Below, in pieces: positions 63,883-64,000 of a stretch of 64,000 nucleotides of DNA; positions within the stretch are counted from its first letter, which is position 1, and each line of letters begins with the position of its first letter. The notes beneath the pieces were generated by a model, which saw only the letters and a program-made list of their open reading frames with translations, ran no database searches and was not told the DNA's origin. Source of the DNA: Volutella citrinella (taxonomy: Eukaryota > Ascomycota > Sordariomycetes > Hypocreales > Nectriaceae); NCBI GenBank assembly GCA_034401135.1, contig JAWZSP010000001.1, positions 372,001-436,000 on the forward strand, read 5' to 3'. Both the position numbers and the translations under genes were made by a program.

Positions 63883-64000
63883 ATGCCCGCCCTCGTCCAC
63901 TCTCCGACTGCTCCGCCGCCCGTCGTTGGCCCCAAGACGACAACGGCCACTCGTCCGGCCGACCCGTTGCCACAATGGCTCATCGATGAGGTTGCCTCGG
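63883..64000 (+). CDS. Partial gene, truncated by window end
   Basis: An open frame from the ATG at 63883 (tcaagATGC context) runs off the right edge after 39 codons without a stop. The visible part MPALVHSPTAPPPVVGPKTT continues Thr/Ala/Pro-rich and then turns ordered (PLPQWLIDEVAS). A TATA box at 63742 supports a real gene. Too short to assign a family. Confidence 0.6.
   Translation, partial: MPALVHSPTAPPPVVGPKTTTATRPADPLPQWLIDEVAS

Noticed and set aside
1..64000. A classical secondary-metabolite cluster (PKS, NRPS, terpene synthase)
   Set aside because: No core biosynthetic enzyme is present; the transporters, regulators and oxidoreductases alone do not justify the call.

Overview
The window looks like nuclear chromosomal DNA from a filamentous ascomycete (Pezizomycotina; most likely Sordariomycetes and probably Hypocreales). 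Genes are spaced 0.3-4 kb apart and carry short introns of about 45-95 bp with GTRNGY donors and CTRAY-like branch sites. The families are typical of these fungi: four fungal Zn2Cys6 transcription factors, a CFEM GPI protein, a cutinase, MFS and PDR-type ABC transporters and small secreted cysteine-rich proteins. There is no bacterial operon structure, and I see no tRNA, rRNA, CRISPR array or intact transposon. I resolved 24 complete genes, one gene cut by the right edge and one decayed gene fragment, with 57 modelled introns.

Layout. 0.4-16.5 kb, all on the + strand: an SDR with a substituted catalytic lysine, a drug-type MFS transporter, a Zn2Cys6 regulator, an FAD monooxygenase preceded by three GTCGG-type palindromes, an intracellular GH78 alpha-L-rhamnosidase, an AIM24-domain protein and an NmrA/isoflavone-reductase-like enzyme. 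Together these look like a small catabolic or detoxification neighbourhood for plant (rhamnosylated) aromatics; that is inference. 17-21 kb: a flavin L-amino-acid oxidase (+) and a repeat-bearing CFEM GPI-anchored protein (-). 21-30 kb: a gene-poor stretch with a wrecked Zn2Cys6 gene fragment, a small secreted 6-Cys protein and the intact Zn2Cys6 gene to which the fragment is related. 30-43 kb: a PLP aminotransferase, glycerate kinase (-), a second MFS transporter, a bacterial-looking UDP-sugar epimerase (-), a two-repeat Cys membrane protein and a CDC123 protein.

43.5-48 kb is a secretome patch: a cutinase (-), a tiny four-exon gene for a Kex2-processed peptide with eight cysteines in about 32 residues, and an unrecognised secreted protein. 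Neither of the last two is visible as a single open reading frame. 49-54 kb: an alpha-glucoside-type sugar transporter followed by a 12-exon Zn2Cys6 regulator, a likely transporter/regulator pair. 54-62.5 kb: an 11-exon full-length PDR ABC transporter (-) divergent from a fourth Zn2Cys6 regulator (+), with CCGCGG palindromes upstream of the transporter. The window ends inside a new + strand gene with a TATA box.

The most notable items are the eight-cysteine peptide gene, three GC-AG introns (two in the ABC gene, fixed by conserved family motifs), the decayed transcription-factor copy and the palindrome cluster before the monooxygenase. All exon boundaries were worked out by hand from reading frame, splice signals and family conservation, without transcript evidence.
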